A DNA stretch of 64,000 nucleotides, from positions 3,725,001-3,789,000 of the forward strand of contig NC_134679.1 in NCBI RefSeq assembly GCF_024713945.1, given 5' to 3'. Both the position numbers and the translations under genes were made by a program. Positions within the stretch are counted from its first letter, which is position 1. The number at the start of each line of letters is the position of its first letter. Source of the stretch: Dermatophagoides farinae (taxonomy: Eukaryota; Arthropoda; Arachnida; Sarcoptiformes; Pyroglyphidae). This document shows, one piece after another, positions 24,233-38,700 of the stretch. A model generated the notes under the pieces. That model saw only the letters and a list, made by a program, of their open reading frames with translations. It was not told the origin of the DNA and ran no database searches.

Positions 24233-25540
24233 ATGACCGATCTAACCAGGTATAATTATCATATGATTATGGAAGGTGATCAACCACATTGGTACAATAT
24301 TGATCAATCAAGGATGACGCCAGATCAACGTGAACGATTCAAACGTTTGGAACGTGAACGACGTGCTCGTGAATTCATGCAATATTATCGTCAAACAATC
24401 ATATCGAACTTGAAACCATTAGCACAAACTTTTTATGAATCTCAGTACTATCCAAAAAAACGTCGTACATTCGAACTTGCCGGTGTGAACACTTATCTTC
24501 ACTCTAGATTTTGTTCTGTTGTCTCTAATCGTTCATTGGATAATGCATTTGACAATTGTAGACATCGAAGATTTTTTCATTTCAATCCTAAATCAACCGA
24601 TTCTGGACCGAAAAATTCTCAACTAGTGGCCGTCTATAATAATCAAAATTTAATTCATATAAAACCTCAAATGAACATTACTATTCCTTATGATGATGAT
24701 GATGAATATTTTTCATATCTGTTGAAGCCTTATTATGATCCTGTCACACAATTCAATACGATCAATTTAATTGAAACATATAAAGACGTATCAAGTTTTT
24801 CTAGGCATGATCTATACGAAATTATTGATGATAGATTAGTTTCAAAGTCGTCAAATCGTATTAGATTGGGCACAAATCCTTACACATGTTGTCATTGCAC
24901 GATTGGACATCTGGTTCTGCAGGCAGCACATCCTAAAAATGCTTGTTGTATAGATTTTGAAAGCGATCCAAATTCCAACGATGATTGTGCTGTCATAGGT
25001 TATCCTGGTGGAATAATCGAATTTGTCAGTCTTAATTGGGCACGCAATGGTCGTCCAAAATGGAGAAATTCACATCAACCTCGAAAAAATTCAAGAATAC
25101 TCGACATATGTAAACTAGACGAGAATCGAATGATTATATCCGCTACCAATCATTATCTAGCACAATATGACAAACGAATGTTTGGTCGCAAGGCTAAACC
25201 TGTCGTCGAATATGGAAAACATTACAACACTAGTCATTTTCATCAAATCAATATTGATCGAAAAAGAAATTTAATCATAAGCTCAGGTTCGGATGATATT
25301 GTCCGATTTTGGAACATTGATAATGGCCAATTATGTTATTGTTTAAATCTGAATGAAGCCGACTATTTTGGTACGAATAATGATTATCGTCTTCGACAAG
25401 CTTATTTTGCTAAAGATTTTTCTTTGTATGATGCAAGTATTCCTGATCGACAATCGCAACCAAAAATCAAAGGTGATACATTAATCATAGCCGATGGTGA
25501 TCAAATAAAATTTCTGGCCAATGATATGCTGGAATTTTGA
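24233..25540 (+). CDS. Divergent WD-repeat protein, DCAF4-like
   Basis: A single-exon gene of 435 residues. The N-terminus (DQPHWYNIDQSRMTPDQRERFKRLERERR) resembles DCAF4, where a GFYYDPEKNRYFR segment is followed by a charged helix. The C-terminal half fits the last WD blades of DCAF4: LDENRMIISATNHYLAQYD, then IDRKRNLIISSGSDDIVRFW, then a final TLIIADGDQIKFLA, aligning with VAVGQDCYTRIWSL and LLMAVGQDLYCY. DCAF4 is a substrate receptor of the CUL4-DDB1 ubiquitin ligase. Only one blade (SSGSDDIVRFWNIDNG) has a textbook WD signature. The middle, with a CCHCTIG cluster and GYPGGIIEFVSLNW, is poorly conserved. The family assignment is from pattern resemblance; other WD proteins remain possible. 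Confidence 0.6.
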   Translation: MTDLTRYNYHMIMEGDQPHWYNIDQSRMTPDQRERFKRLERERRAREFMQYYRQTIISNLKPLAQTFYESQYYPKKRRTFELAGVNTYLHSRFCSVVSNRSLDNAFDNCRHRRFFHFNPKSTDSGPKNSQLVAVYNNQNLIHIKPQMNITIPYDDDDEYFSYLLKPYYDPVTQFNTINLIETYKDVSSFSRHDLYEIIDDRLVSKSSNRIRLGTNPYTCCHCTIGHLVLQAAHPKNACCIDFESDPNSNDDCAVIGYPGGIIEFVSLNWARNGRPKWRNSHQPRKNSRILDICKLDENRMIISATNHYLAQYDKRMFGRKAKPVVEYGKHYNTSHFHQINIDRKRNLIISSGSDDIVRFWNIDNGQLCYCLNLNEADYFGTNNDYRLRQAYFAKDFSLYDASIPDRQSQPKIKGDTLIIADGDQIKFLANDMLEF

Positions 25541-28500
25541 GTTATTAAATTTAAATTTTAATTTCGATTTTTTTTTATTTTGTTATATTAAATGTTAAAT
25601 AATAACACTTGATAAAATTTGATTTAATTGAAAATTAAAATAACAAAAATAACTGGATTGAATATTTTTGGGAATTTCTATTTTTTTTTCTTGTATATGA
25701 CTCGTGTGTTTAGTGTTAGATCTGTGTGAATGTTCGAATACTGATAAGCTTCCAAAATCGGTCACAGACCGATGAATTTCTCTGAATATATTTGAAATTC
25801 TTTTTTTTTTTTTTATTCAACAACAGTCAGTCAGCAACGCGTGTCACATTGAAATTCGAAATTGTAAATTAAAACTATTGTGAAAATTGTTTTTTTTGCA
25901 ACTTTTTTTTCAAAAAAAAAAAATTACTTTTTATCCAAAGACACACTTGTATATATCACCAGATGTTTTCGAATCCATATATAATGGATAATTCTGTTGG
26001 TTTGTTCGTTTGTGTATATGTGTGTGTGTGTGTTAGTGCTTTGTCTCAAAGGATTAATTGGATTATGGATGCTAACCGTGCATGCATTCTCATTCAACCA
26101 ATCATCGGTTGGACAATACAATTTTCATAATTAATTCATTCACATTCAAGATATGATTACTTATTATTATTAGTTCAGGATATAGGCGAATTAATCCAGA
26201 AAAAAAACTGACATTTTTCTTTCAAACAAAAAAAAATTTTTTTGCTGTCAAAATTTGGAAAAATTCTTTTTTTTATATATATTTGATTGACGTATACGAC
26301 GAGATATATATATGATGTTGACATTGTCATTGTCATTGTATGTTTGATAAAAATTCGTAAATATACGTCATTGACAACCGAATAGTTTGATTTTACAATG
26401 ATGCATATATGCACCAATCTCTCCATACACTGTGTTGGATATTATGTCATATCAAAATGAAAAGCATGAATAGAATAGGGGCCATGTTTGTTTTGACAGG
26501 CACATTGATCTCCCTGGTATTTTTTTTATTTTTTTTAATTATATTCTTTGCATAGTAAGAGAACGATAGTGAACATATTTTTTTTCATACCGATCTCTAA
26601 TTCATTTTTTTCGGATCGATCCATTTATTTCATCCAACTATGATGATGACTATGACGATGACGATGACGATGATCGACATTTTCGCCATCATCATCATAT
26701 CTAGACACGTGTCCACTGTTAATTTAGAATTCATCATATCATCATTGTGTAGATAGATCGAATACGTCGATTATCAAACAGCCTCATCATAATAATAATA
26801 ATAATCATCATCATTTGATTTACATTATTTATATCGATGAATTGAATAGAAAATACTGAACCATTGATGGATTATGATGGATACAAACCAAGGTGGAGAG
26901 CAAATTTTAAAAATGAAATAAAAATCACTTGGGATTTGATGATGCCAATGTCAAGGTAACGAACAAAAAAAAAATGCTTAGTGATGATTGATCAAAAATG
27001 CATTACACATATATTGTCAAAAGCCAAAATTTTTTTCTGGAATTTCGTTTTTTTTTATCGAATCGCAAAATAAAATCGTTGGCTCATTTGTGGTCTTGTC
27101 TATTTTGTGTATTCTTCTTCAATTGCTAATGAATGAAAATAATTTTTTTTATTGATGATATCACACTAAAGCGATATACCTAACGGAAAATTCTCTATTC
27201 ACAAACACACACACAAACAGCAAAAAAAAATAAAAAAAAATACAATGGATACAGCAGACACGTGTCCTAATCTAGACTGATTCGTTGCTTTTGTATAAAA
27301 GAAATAGAAGATGACAACAACAACAAAAAACGAAAAATTCAATTAAATGAAAATATATTCAGGAATCAACCACACAGAGATAAGAGATGTTTGTTGTATT
27401 CTGTGTTCTGTGTATGTGTGGCTATTGTGTTGATGTGATGTTGGCACATTCATTATTTATTTTTATTTTTTTTTTTTACCACATCATAAAAAAGTTTCGA
27501 CTATCGACTGTCGGATATTCATATTCCATAATTTTAGAAAAACTTTATTCAAATGATAATATTATTATGGAAATATGATAATTCTTTGAAATAATGACAA
27601 AAGTTTTAATTTTTTTTTTAAATAAATAATTTTGAAATTTATTTTTGAAAACACAGTTTCGATAATCCTATGCGTCGTTTCGATGCATCAATCGATGATT
27701 GAATATCATCATCATCATCACCAGCATTGAAATATTTGGATTATGGATCAAATGACATGATGATTATGATAATTTGGTGTTTGAATTTGAGTGGAAAAAA
27801 AATCACAGTCATCGTTTCATTTATTTTTCAGAGCAATGATTGCTATGTACACAAACACAAGAGAATCTAATTTGAATAATGGTTTTCATTTTTTATTCTT
27901 TTAGACTAAATTATCAGTTGTGCAAATGCTTTTTTATTCTTACATACGGCCCGAATTTTTTTTTCGATATTTCATTCGATAAGACTCTATGGAACATAGA
28001 CATAAAAATTGCTCAAGTTTCTGTCATTAATATAGAAATCCAGACATTCTCTCCGATAAAACAGTCCCAGATAATTAGTGGTGGTGGTAGCATCATCTTC
28101 ATTTTTGAATAGAATATTCGAATCTAACTGTTATTTTACTCCGTTACCAGTGCACGCGACTTTTTTTTGGAACCTATTTTTATCTGATCATTAAAATTAA
28201 TCAATTTGAACCAAGTGAATACAATTTTGTATTCATTAGATGAATTACATTTGAATTTTTTTTTGTCTCATCCTGAAACATTTACCTGAAACAAATGCTG
28301 TTCGTTTTATTTTTTCGTTATTGAGTTCAAATTTTGCTTGCCCGTTCATTTCCAATTAACCAATGCAGTAACCAGCCATCCACCACCACCAGTCAAATGA
28401 ACGAACGTTCATTCAACTGTTTCGGAAACATTCTGTTATATGGCCAACGATCGATCATTTTTACTCAAAATGTCATTGGTTATAGTAGTAAGTTACTGGT

Positions 28501-29365
28501 CGCCAGCTGGTTGCCACCAGCAATGAAATAAATTAAGGATCCTTGAATCTATTTGGATCCAATCAAAAGTAATTTTGGGTTCAAAGAAAAATTGCTATGG
28601 CACACGTGTGTATTTGTTATTTGTTCCAACAATTGTTTCCAATTCGAATCCAAATGTTTCATCAATATGAACTATAGCATCCATCAAATTATGTCGAGAA
28701 CACAAATACGCACACACACACACACACATTTAAACTATCATATCATTATTGAAACAAACAAAAAAATTTGTTCGTTCGAAATTCACATATTGACTGATGT
28801 ATGATAGGGATACGTGTTTTCATTGTTGATAACTTGAAACAAGACAAAATGGATCCAAATTAAAATTGATTGAAATCATCATGTCAATGAATCGTCTACG
28901 CATTCTATATCGGATAGCAATGTTATAGCTGTTATATAATTATTATTTTCGAACGAACAAACAGGCAGTTTAATAGACTATATGGGTTTAATTTATTTTG
29001 AGAATTTCATAAAAATTACTGCCAAGACGAATAAAAAAAAAAGAATGTCAACATCTAGTTATCATCATGATGAATATTTAATGTTTGAAAGTTAAATTTT
29101 TTTAAGAGGAAAATTTTAAATTTAAATTGACACTAGATATTGTATGTCAAAGAAATTAAATGAATCAAAATTGGAACAACTCATCATCATGAACTTATTA
29201 TACATCTGTGACCAATTTTTCTTTGCTATCATCATCATCATATCACATAATCAATCATAATCATAATGGTGTTGGATGGAATTGACAGAAAGAAAAAAAT
29301 GTGGATTTTTTTTGATCAAATATAAGTGCAATCATTCATCAATAAAAGTTACAAAGAAAAAAAAA
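25541..29365. other. Gene-poor region between the WD protein and SmE
   Basis: About 3.8 kb of AT-rich, low-complexity sequence: T runs, ATC/ATG tracts (26640-26700, 27700-27722) and a (CA)n tract at 28711-28728. Frames here are short and lack coding character. One stretch at 28396-28490 ends in a good donor (GTAAGT at 28491) and is discussed as a finding. Confidence 0.5.
28711..28728. repeat. (CA)n microsatellite
   Basis: A perfect CA dinucleotide run of about nine units. Similar CA/TG runs occur at about 9821-9839, 31722-31742, 36752-36773, 37839-37857, 39134-39155 and 39694-39721. Confidence 0.9.
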
Positions 29366-29371
29366 TTTATT
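29366..29371 (-). terminator. Candidate poly(A) signal (minus strand), SNRPE
   Basis: AATAAA on the minus strand, 152 bp beyond the SmE stop. Confidence 0.45.
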
Positions 29372-29523
29372 TGAATTTTGAAAGATGTATGTAAAATGAA
29401 ATACGATTACAATGACAATAATATGAAGATGGGTTATTGATGTGGATGAGGTCATCAAATTGTTAATCGAAATAAACATGAGAAAATATTGATGATAATC
29501 TTGGATCCAATACCAATGTGATG

Positions 29524-29799
29524 CTAGTTGGCCTGTTCGGTATTCATAATCAACGTTATATTTTCGCCTTTGAGCAGGATACAACCAATTTTTTTTCTCG
29601 TATTACTTTTTTGATTCACTTCGTAGGCATCATCAAGCACCAGGTTCATATATTCATCGAAACCAATAATATGACCTTCGATTCGAAGATTGATATTTTC
29701 GTTAAGCCAAACTTGAATTCGTGCTCGATTCTGTAGATATCGAAAAATCAGATTGATGGGTTGAACCATCACTTTTTGGATTTTTTGACGTCCAGACAT
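29524..29799 (-). CDS. SNRPE: Small nuclear ribonucleoprotein E (SmE)
   Basis: Intronless, 91 residues; human SNRPE has 92. SmE is one of seven Sm proteins that form the ring on spliceosomal snRNAs. The sequence [18 protein letters not shown] is identical to the human protein. Sm1 follows ([32 protein letters not shown]) and Sm2 near the end ([10 protein letters not shown]), both intact. The start is the MSGRQK ATG; the frame extends 16 codons upstream to another ATG, but that extension ([11 protein letters not shown]) has no family counterpart and is AT-rich 5' flank. Complete lack of introns is unlike the neighbours, so a retrocopy is conceivable, but the sequence is undamaged. Confidence 0.97.
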   Translation of the reverse strand: MSGRQKIQKVMVQPINLIFRYLQNRARIQVWLNENINLRIEGHIIGFDEYMNLVLDDAYEVNQKSNTRKKIGCILLKGENITLIMNTEQAN

Positions 29800-32700
29800 T
29801 TTTAATAAAGTTTTTTTTATCTTATAAACAAAAAAAAAACAAATCAAAGAAAATCAGAATGAATCGTTTGAAATAATTTTGAAACAAAAACACAACACAA
29901 AGAAACAAACTCAGAAGCATGTGAGCCGGTAAAGTGATGGACGAATACTATCGATAATTTTCCCGCTTCGTGCTATATAACGATTTCGATTTCGATGCAT
30001 GCACTAATATAATGTCATTTTTCGTTGTAACAAAATGTCAAAACAAAGTTTAATGTCAAAAAAAAAACAATCACTAAATCTAACTTAGCATCTGATTAGT
30101 ACGTGACCATGAAAAATAATGAGTTCATGAACACCAAGACAATATTGTTTTTAAAAGGTAGAAAAGTAATAATTCCATGGATTCAGAGAAATAATGTTCG
30201 GGTCAAGTATATATGTTCGTGTGTATCCCGTATAGCAGCAACACGTTCATAAAGTGTCATTCAATATCATTAACTTGACAGCCGAACATTATTGTCTGGG
30301 CGACCAGAAAAATGTATACATATAATCGAGATTTTATTATTACAAACATTATCATTTCAAGTTTTCGAGAAAAAAAAACCTAGGGAACCGGATACAATAA
30401 TCTTAGGGAGAGATAGAATGTGCTTGAATTTATTAAATTTGACAATAACAAAATCGTCAAACAAACAAATGAAAATAATAAAACGATTCATTCTTTCAAA
30501 TGGAACCATTCATCTATGTGTGTGTGTGTTTTTTTTTGTCCATGTCGTCATTTGAATGAAAAACAATTTCCTTTGATGATTGAATAACAAAAATAAAAAT
30601 AGCACATAAAAGTTAACAAGATTAACTTGAAATCAGAATAATGACGAATAAAAAAAGATTCTCCCATCGATGATCAACTTCAATGACAGATTCTACTTAG
30701 ATTCTACATGATGAAACAATGTATCGTGAAATTGGTTGTACTATGTTTATATAGAAAATGAATTTGAAAATAAAAAACAATTACAGAATTTCAAAGATGT
30801 AAACAATGTTGAAATGAAACAAAACAAAACAAAAAACAGACGTACCAGCTAGGATTTGAGTCATTCAAACTTGTCAATGCCGATTATAATGATGATGATG
30901 AGCATTCATTTTTGTGACGATCATAAGTGGATTATTTATGATTGCTAGTAAGCTTTTATTCTCTTATTCTATTTATCTCAAATTGGGGAAAAAGGCATCT
31001 GTCCTGAAGGTCATCATTATTATTATTTTATCCTATGTGTACATTCTAGAATTTTTCGTTAACATATAATCGGGTTTTTGTTATCCAAAATAATGATGGA
31101 TGCATTCTGATGATAATTATGATTATGATGATGATGAAAGCTAACAATAATTCTTGTTCACTAATGACACGGTTAGTTCTTTTTTTCCATTTGAAAAATT
31201 CTCTTGATTTTCCGCTCTATCTTATCGCTTCTATGTTTGTATTCTGTGTGTTTGTGTTTGTTTGTTTGTTTGTTCCGCCGTACGTTTGTGTTCACCTTCG
31301 CCCTTCGTTTCTTTTTTTCAAAAAAAAGATAGAGAGAGACAAACGCATGACACGCGTCCAATTTATTTCCAGAAAACACATTCACATTGATTGGTATTTG
31401 TTCGGTCATCCGAGATTATTCCCAGACGAAACAAATAACTGAATGACTAGCTGAACTGATGCACTGATTATTATTATTATTATAAGACACACACACAACA
31501 AATGCACACACGAATGGACTTAGGAAAATCTCTCTTTTTTTTGATGTTTTTTTTCGAAACAAATCAAACAATCCTATCATGCGAATAGATAACGGGGCAT
31601 TCATTATGATTCGATTTATTCTACAGGATCAATTCGATTTAGAATGAATGAATGTGTGTGAGTTTGTTGACAAGCAAAACGAAAAAAAAAAAAATGCTAC
31701 AACGTGTCGACTTTGAACCAATGTGTGTGTGTGTGTGTGTGTCTAACACTGATACGAACTTGTGGATCAACTTTTCATCATTACCAATAATAATCATGTC
31801 ATAAAGATTAAAACCATGAATAATCCAAATATTGCAGAATATTATGAACGAAAAGAATTAATAAAAAAATGACCTTATTATTTATCGAAAATAATTATTG
31901 AAAATCGATTCGAATTACAATTGAGAATTTAGAATTTCATCATTCATATTCATATAAAAAGAATGGAAATATATGAAAATTTGTCCCTTTCATATAGTCA
32001 CGCAATCGAATGTAGTATTTCATGGCAAGGATTGTTGCAAAACAAGAAGCTTAAATTGAATCTGGCTTCTGTATGTGAAGAGCACAGAAGAAAAAAAAAC
32101 ATTTCCCGAATGACAAGAGTATGAACAATAAATGACCAAACAATTGAATGAATAAGTGAATGATCGTCAAATGGTTGTGATGGTGGTTATGAAATTTAAT
32201 GCCATTTCAAAATGAAATTCTATTGTATAGTTTGCTCGATTTTTTTTTCTATATTGAAATCCAGAAAAAAAACAAGCGGTAGATATTAGTCATCATCATG
32301 ATGATCATTATTATATTCGAGATATACAAACGATCGATGACATTTTACAAAAAGCAGAAAATGTCATTTTGATTTCCATTCACCATTATTTTCCTTTTGT
32401 AATTGTCAATGAAAATGACATTAACAGACAATAGGTTGATGACTGTGAACAATGAAATACATTATACAAACGGTATATGATGATGAGGGATAAGAAACAT
32501 GGATAGATGAATGGATGTATGGAGATAAAATCTACAAACTAGCGACAAACTCTAATCACAACTATGTTACGTTATCCAATTATTTACAACACAACATTTT
32601 AGCAACATTTCCGTTCATATTTATAGCATACATACAATGTGACACATGTCGAAAAAAAATTCAATGGACATTGTCCAATTGAAAATGTTCGACATGATGC

Positions 32701-35700
32701 ACAAGCAAAAAATGATACGCCTTTACCATGAAACAAGAAGAAAAAAGTTGTTTATTTTGATTTTTTTTTTTTGCTGAATATTCTACACCAGAATGATTCA
32801 TTCAATGCAATGATAGTTTCCTATAAAGCATCTATACGGACCAAAAAAAAAATATTTTTTCCATTCAGGTAACTTGATCTTGTATATGATGAATTTCATG
32901 TAAAAAAACTTGCACGTTTTATCGTATAAACAGTATTTCCGAATTGAAAAAATTGGATACAAACAAACAATCAAAAAAAATAAAAATAATATTTTTTAAA
33001 GTCATTTCCGTTTTTCCGTAAATCATTCAATCATCATGGAATGGTAATTTGAGATCATAAAACAACTATTATATAGAATAAAATGATGATTATATTGATG
33101 ATTCATGCGGATATTTTCATCTATTGAGTTATATTATATCATTATGTGTTATTTTAAGTTTAATAGGATGACTATATCACAAAAGTATGCATGCATGCAT
33201 TTCAAATGTTTGAATCATCAATGTTGATTTCATTTTGTCTAAAAATTATTGATTCATCATCATCATCATCATCAACATCATTAGGCCATAATGATCAGTG
33301 TTTACAATTTCAATTTTTTCAACAACGAAAAAAAAATGGCCGCTAATGATCAATGACAATGGAAACTCTTTCATTCGAATGAAAAACGTTATGGATAAGG
33401 AAGAAATAATTTGCACTTCTAATAGCAATAAGCTATAGATAATTTGTGTGAAAATAAAGAAAAAAAAATCTGGTCTCATGATAATCATGCAAGTGATTTA
33501 CGAAAAAAAAATCATAGAAAAACACAGTGACAACTTTTAGAATTGAGATCCAAAAAACGCATCAGCCAATCATCATTTATTATTATCACATTGGAAATAC
33601 GAGAAAATTTTTTTTTTCTTTACGCGTGTTTCTAATCCACTACTAACTACTACCATCATATACACATTGTTTTGTATTGAAGTTCATAAATTATATTCGC
33701 ATAGCGATTATTATCACCACCAGTCAGTATACTATAGATATAGCCTATAATGATAATTCCTCAATTTTCATTGTCTCTGCTTTTTATATATTCTGTATAT
33801 CGACATTGGATAATAATTCCCTGAAAATTTTCGACAAATGGCTCACTCCTCTTTTTTTTGCCATAAATACTATAGATCCATTATTTTGCAATAATATTCC
33901 AATTATCTATCACTAACATAATGATGAAAAGAATCTGTAAAATGAGTGCGAAAAAAAGTGATTGTATTTATGTGTGATCATGAACCAGAATGATCCATTT
34001 GTCTTTTTTTTTTTTTTTTTGCTTGCACTTGTAATAAAATGGACTGTGACAAATGAATATAAACATATAGAATTTGTAGATGTTCGAATGTTGATAAAAT
34101 GATTTCAACTTGTCACAAGTGAAAGAAACCATTTTTTTCCCTCTTCATATCCCAAAAGTATTATTGTGACATGGAACAACAACAACAACAACAACGGAAA
34201 AAAATCTGTACCATTGAGATTAACCAAAAAGGAAAGGCATGGATTTTTATCTAATAATAACAAAAAAAGTAATGTTTGAATTTGATTTTGTTGTTTTTCA
34301 GATTGTGGCAATGAAAATGACTAGAACATAAGTGCATAAGCAAAAAAAAAAAAAATAGAATTTTCAAATTTCCGTCATCAATCGCAAATGCCGCCGGGGG
34401 ATTCTACCATTTTTTTTGGTTTCGATTCCATTTGATATTCTTCTCTTTTTTTGCTTTAGATCACTTTCTGTTTTCCATATATATATAATCGGCGTGTAAT
34501 TCATCGCTCGAAGCTGTTTTTTTCTGTATATTCGATTCGTTCAACAACAACAAAAATGGACAAACCATATGGATATTATTATAAAATATAAAAGAAAATC
34601 CAAAAAAAAACCAAATAAATTGAAAAAGAACGCAATGATGATTCATCATCATTCATGTTTACATCTGTAGATTTCTGGTGGTTGTATTATATTCCAAAAA
34701 AAAAAAAAAATATTCATATGTCCAAAGTTTTATTCTTTTCTTTCTAGTTTTTTTTCTCGTTTCACATTTCTTTCATTATTTTTTTTTCATCATGGTTGTT
34801 TATCCTTAAGATATACTGTAAACATAAAGATTATATATGTGCGTGTTTGTGTCAACAATTATTTTCGAGAAAAAAATCCAAAAAAAAAATGATTTTGACA
34901 AAAACAGCCAAAATCTATGACTATTTTAGACATAAAACATGCATTTTTTCTTGTATGATGTTTAATGTTTTGATTGAGCAAATATTTGAAAATGATAAGG
35001 AAAAAATTGAACACCGACTTTTTTTTGTTAGCATTCTTTTTTCATTATTATTTGACGAAAATCACTGCGTTCAGTTGTGAAACAAATTAAATTCTTAACG
35101 ATATTGCAATCATCATTGTCAATGTCAATGATCATCATTTCATTAGGAAAATTCAATTACTCACATTCTGTGATTCATAGAATTCTGACGATACCATTGG
35201 AATTGGAAAATGAATACATACACACAAAATTGAATATTAGTTAATCGAATTCTTGTAATCCTTATTGTCAACATCATCAACTTTATTCACAAATTGAATT
35301 GTCAATTTTTTGGCTTTTTGTCGATTCTACTGTTGTTGTTAGATTTTTTTTTTGCTTTTGGCAATAAAATAGAATTTTACCATAAAGAATGAATTTTTTT
35401 TTTTTAAAGAATACCCAGTGATTGTGTTCGAGGTCAAGATTTTTTTTTATTCTTGATGATCATAATAGTCTTGTTGAAAACGTACCATGAAGAATAACTT
35501 TTCATTAGAAATGCTATAAATTAGGAAATTCTCTAGTGGCAACTTTCAATATTCGAGAATCGAATAGTGCGTTAAGTTTTGTATATATGAACTTCAATAC
35601 ACCTACGATTCCAAATACCGTATACATCCGTTTTCTATTCAACAACCATCAGCCACTTCATCAATTTTTTTTTGTTTCAATATAAAACTTTCAAGATACA

Positions 35701-38700
35701 TTGGCGAACATTAACCCTGTATTAAAATGGTTGCACTGTGGATCATTTTGTTCATAGTCCATAATAATGGATGTGCCTTTAAATTATATGTGCACGCCTT
35801 TTCATACATCACCCACTTATACAAACATTCATATATTCGGATCCATTTGTCAAGGTCCCTGGTGGTCGGTTCCCTTGTGATATTCGACGACCATGTATAC
35901 CCACATATACAACAAAGATAATTGCTAACGTAAACATATACATACAGAAGTTTGTTAGGATTGTTGGCTTCATCAAACATCCATGATTATAGTGTGTATG
36001 TGTGTGTATATATCGGTAACAATTTATTAGCGAAACCATTATCGCCCACTTATGAAATTGTTATCATCACTATTATCATCATCATCATCATCGATGAATC
36101 CATTTATTGAATCTAAGCATATATAATATAATATTCAAGGCTAAAATCTAAAACATTAGGTCCTTGTCCTTGAAACAAAAGTTTTCCTGGATCCTGGGTT
36201 CTATCCACTGATTTTGCTTAGCTCTCTCTCTCTCTCTTGAGAATTTGCCATGCCTGTAAGATTTATTCAAAATATTTGTTAGTGATGTTCTAGTTTAATA
36301 TTCTTGTTTTCATTCATATATAGGTTTTTGCCGTGATTGTAGTAGTTTTTGTTTTGTTTTTATTACATGTTTCCAGGATGAAAAATGTCATTCACAATGA
36401 GTGATGAATCATTCAGATTTGGTTTCAATTTTTTTTTCAGCATAAACAAACAAACCGACAGACAAACAGATGCAGAGCTTTTATTTTTGGTTTAATGTTG
36501 ACGGTGAAATACCAACGAAAAACAAATATTCTTTGATCAACGATGGTTAGTAAGTTTGTGATGTTATGCAAATCATCTGCAGCAGCAATTGTGTTTAAAC
36601 ATTGAAAGAATAGAATCCTTCAGAATAATATGAAACGAAACAATCTAAATTGAATTATAACAAAACCACTTGAACATCCTGAACGACAAAATCAGCCATC
36701 CAACCGAACCAGCTCAATAAAGAGGACCTTAATAATAATGGTGTTCATGTTTGTGTGTGTGTGTGTGTGTGTGCAATGCTAACGGTAAATATTTCCTATT
36801 TTATTTGTTTGTTCTAATGAAAAAAAAAATTCAAGTGGGCTTTTCTGTCATCACATTCATTCATTCATTCATTCATCCACATTTTTTGGATCAAGCTTCG
36901 TTCTAGAATCGGCAATTCATGTGTTGAACCAGGCAATATCTTATCAAGTGTTTTGTGTGTTTTAATGGAAAGAATTTTGAAAAAAAAAATTCTTTCCAGA
37001 AAAAAACTCGTTACAATTGGCCTTATTTTACTTGGATATATTCGAAATATGGATGTTAATATGAATGCAAGGAAATATTCTATATTCCATCTATATAGTT
37101 GAATGAATCTATGGCAATCTTTCACATTTAGTAGTCAAAATTAGCTCAATTATAATATGGTATATATATTAGAGTTTTTAATTTAAAAAATCGATTCGTC
37201 TACAATATGTGTGTGTGTGCGCGAGGCTTTGTTTCCATTTAGCAAATCATAAATGCACGTAAAAACTTTTGTTTCTTAATTTATTTAAATTAAAAAGAAT
37301 CATCATTTCAATTCTATTGTCATTTTGAATCCATTTATTCAATTAGAATTAGTCATCCATCTGGTTTTTTTTCCAAATCTGCAATAAACATTGTAAATGC
37401 ATCAGCCCATTTTTTTTTCTTTTGGCCTAAAGGCAAAAAAAAACAACAACCAAAAATATCTTTTTGTGTGTGTATTCAATGTTTTTAAAATGGATAATCA
37501 CATGATTCACATAGAATTTATAGTCCATCATCATCATGATCATCATCCTATAAAGAGAAGTGATCCATCGTTTCAACTTTGTATATTGCTTTTGTCTGTT
37601 TTCAATGATGATGATCATGATGATGACAACCAAAAAAAAAAACAAGCAGCAAGGGTGTATGATACTAAATGAACCGAACCAAATAACTAAACGAATTAAA
37701 CAAGCAAAATGATAAAGCTAGATATAGTGCGACAAAGTTTTTTTTCCTCTCTCCATATCATGGATCAAATTGTCTGTAATTTTGATTCGTCATCGTATAT
37801 ATACGATCATCAAGGATGATTCACGCGTTACGTATAATACACACACACACACACACATTTATAAATATACACGGTTCAAAAGAGACAATCACTATTCATT
37901 CATTCATTCATTGTGTTTGGGATGATGATGATCCAGATCTCGAGAAGAGATTGTAGACAATTCAATTAAAACTAGTTGAAAACGAATCGTCAAATGTGTA
38001 TGTGTGTGTGTGTGTAGGACAGACATGATAATGGCCTCGACAATGAAATTGATCACATCATTCAACCACAAAAAAAACATCTGAATCTGAATTTCAGTAT
38101 TGTTGAAGAAAAACGTTCAATGGACAGACGGCTTGTTTCACCATCATCACCATTGCCAACAACAATATAATCTGTCACTATTTTTTTTTTTTTTTTTTTT
38201 GACAAAATTTTCGATTGTTCATTCAATGTGGACACTCTCTCTCTCGTAGTCTTGTTGATTCGAAATAATCGAATTTCTAATTTACACAAATTCAATTTTA
38301 GATCGACATGAAAGTGAAAAAAAAATCTGGCCAATTTTTTTTCCTATGCACTTGAATCATAGATACAAATTTGGAACGTTCTTTTTATTTCGTACATACA
38401 ATTCAGAGGTCATCATCATCATCATCATTTCATTTATTTGATGATTGAGTTAGTTATTTGAGATTCTTTTCGGAATTTCTCTCCATTTATGGTTAAAACG
38501 AATTTCAGGAATATTATTAAACGCCCTAAAGGCAAAAAAAATGCTGTAAGAATCAAATATTTTAAAATTAGTTTAGAATTTTATTAAAAAATTTCAATTT
38601 TAAAATTGTTTAGATTCGTTCTCACATAAAATTCATGCCATATATATTTGAAACTAATTGTCATTTTCATTAGATTGTCATTTTCGTTCGAATGGGATTT

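Noticed and set aside
29524-29799. SmE gene as a processed pseudogene
   Set aside because: Intronless, but the frame and all Sm motifs are intact and no poly(A) tail or target duplication is evident beyond the general A-richness.
30292-31442. Plus-strand frames of 87-110 codons
   Set aside because: Rich in Phe, Ile, Lys and CVCV-type runs encoded by TG repeats and poly-T; no conserved segment and no splice context.
33187-33200. ATGC tandem repeat that looks like a palindromic site
   Set aside because: A short simple repeat; no second element or context to suggest a function.
35711-36039. Overlapping frames on both strands of 64-89 codons
   Set aside because: Less repetitive than the surroundings, but the peptides resemble nothing known and start codons are weak; left as non-coding.
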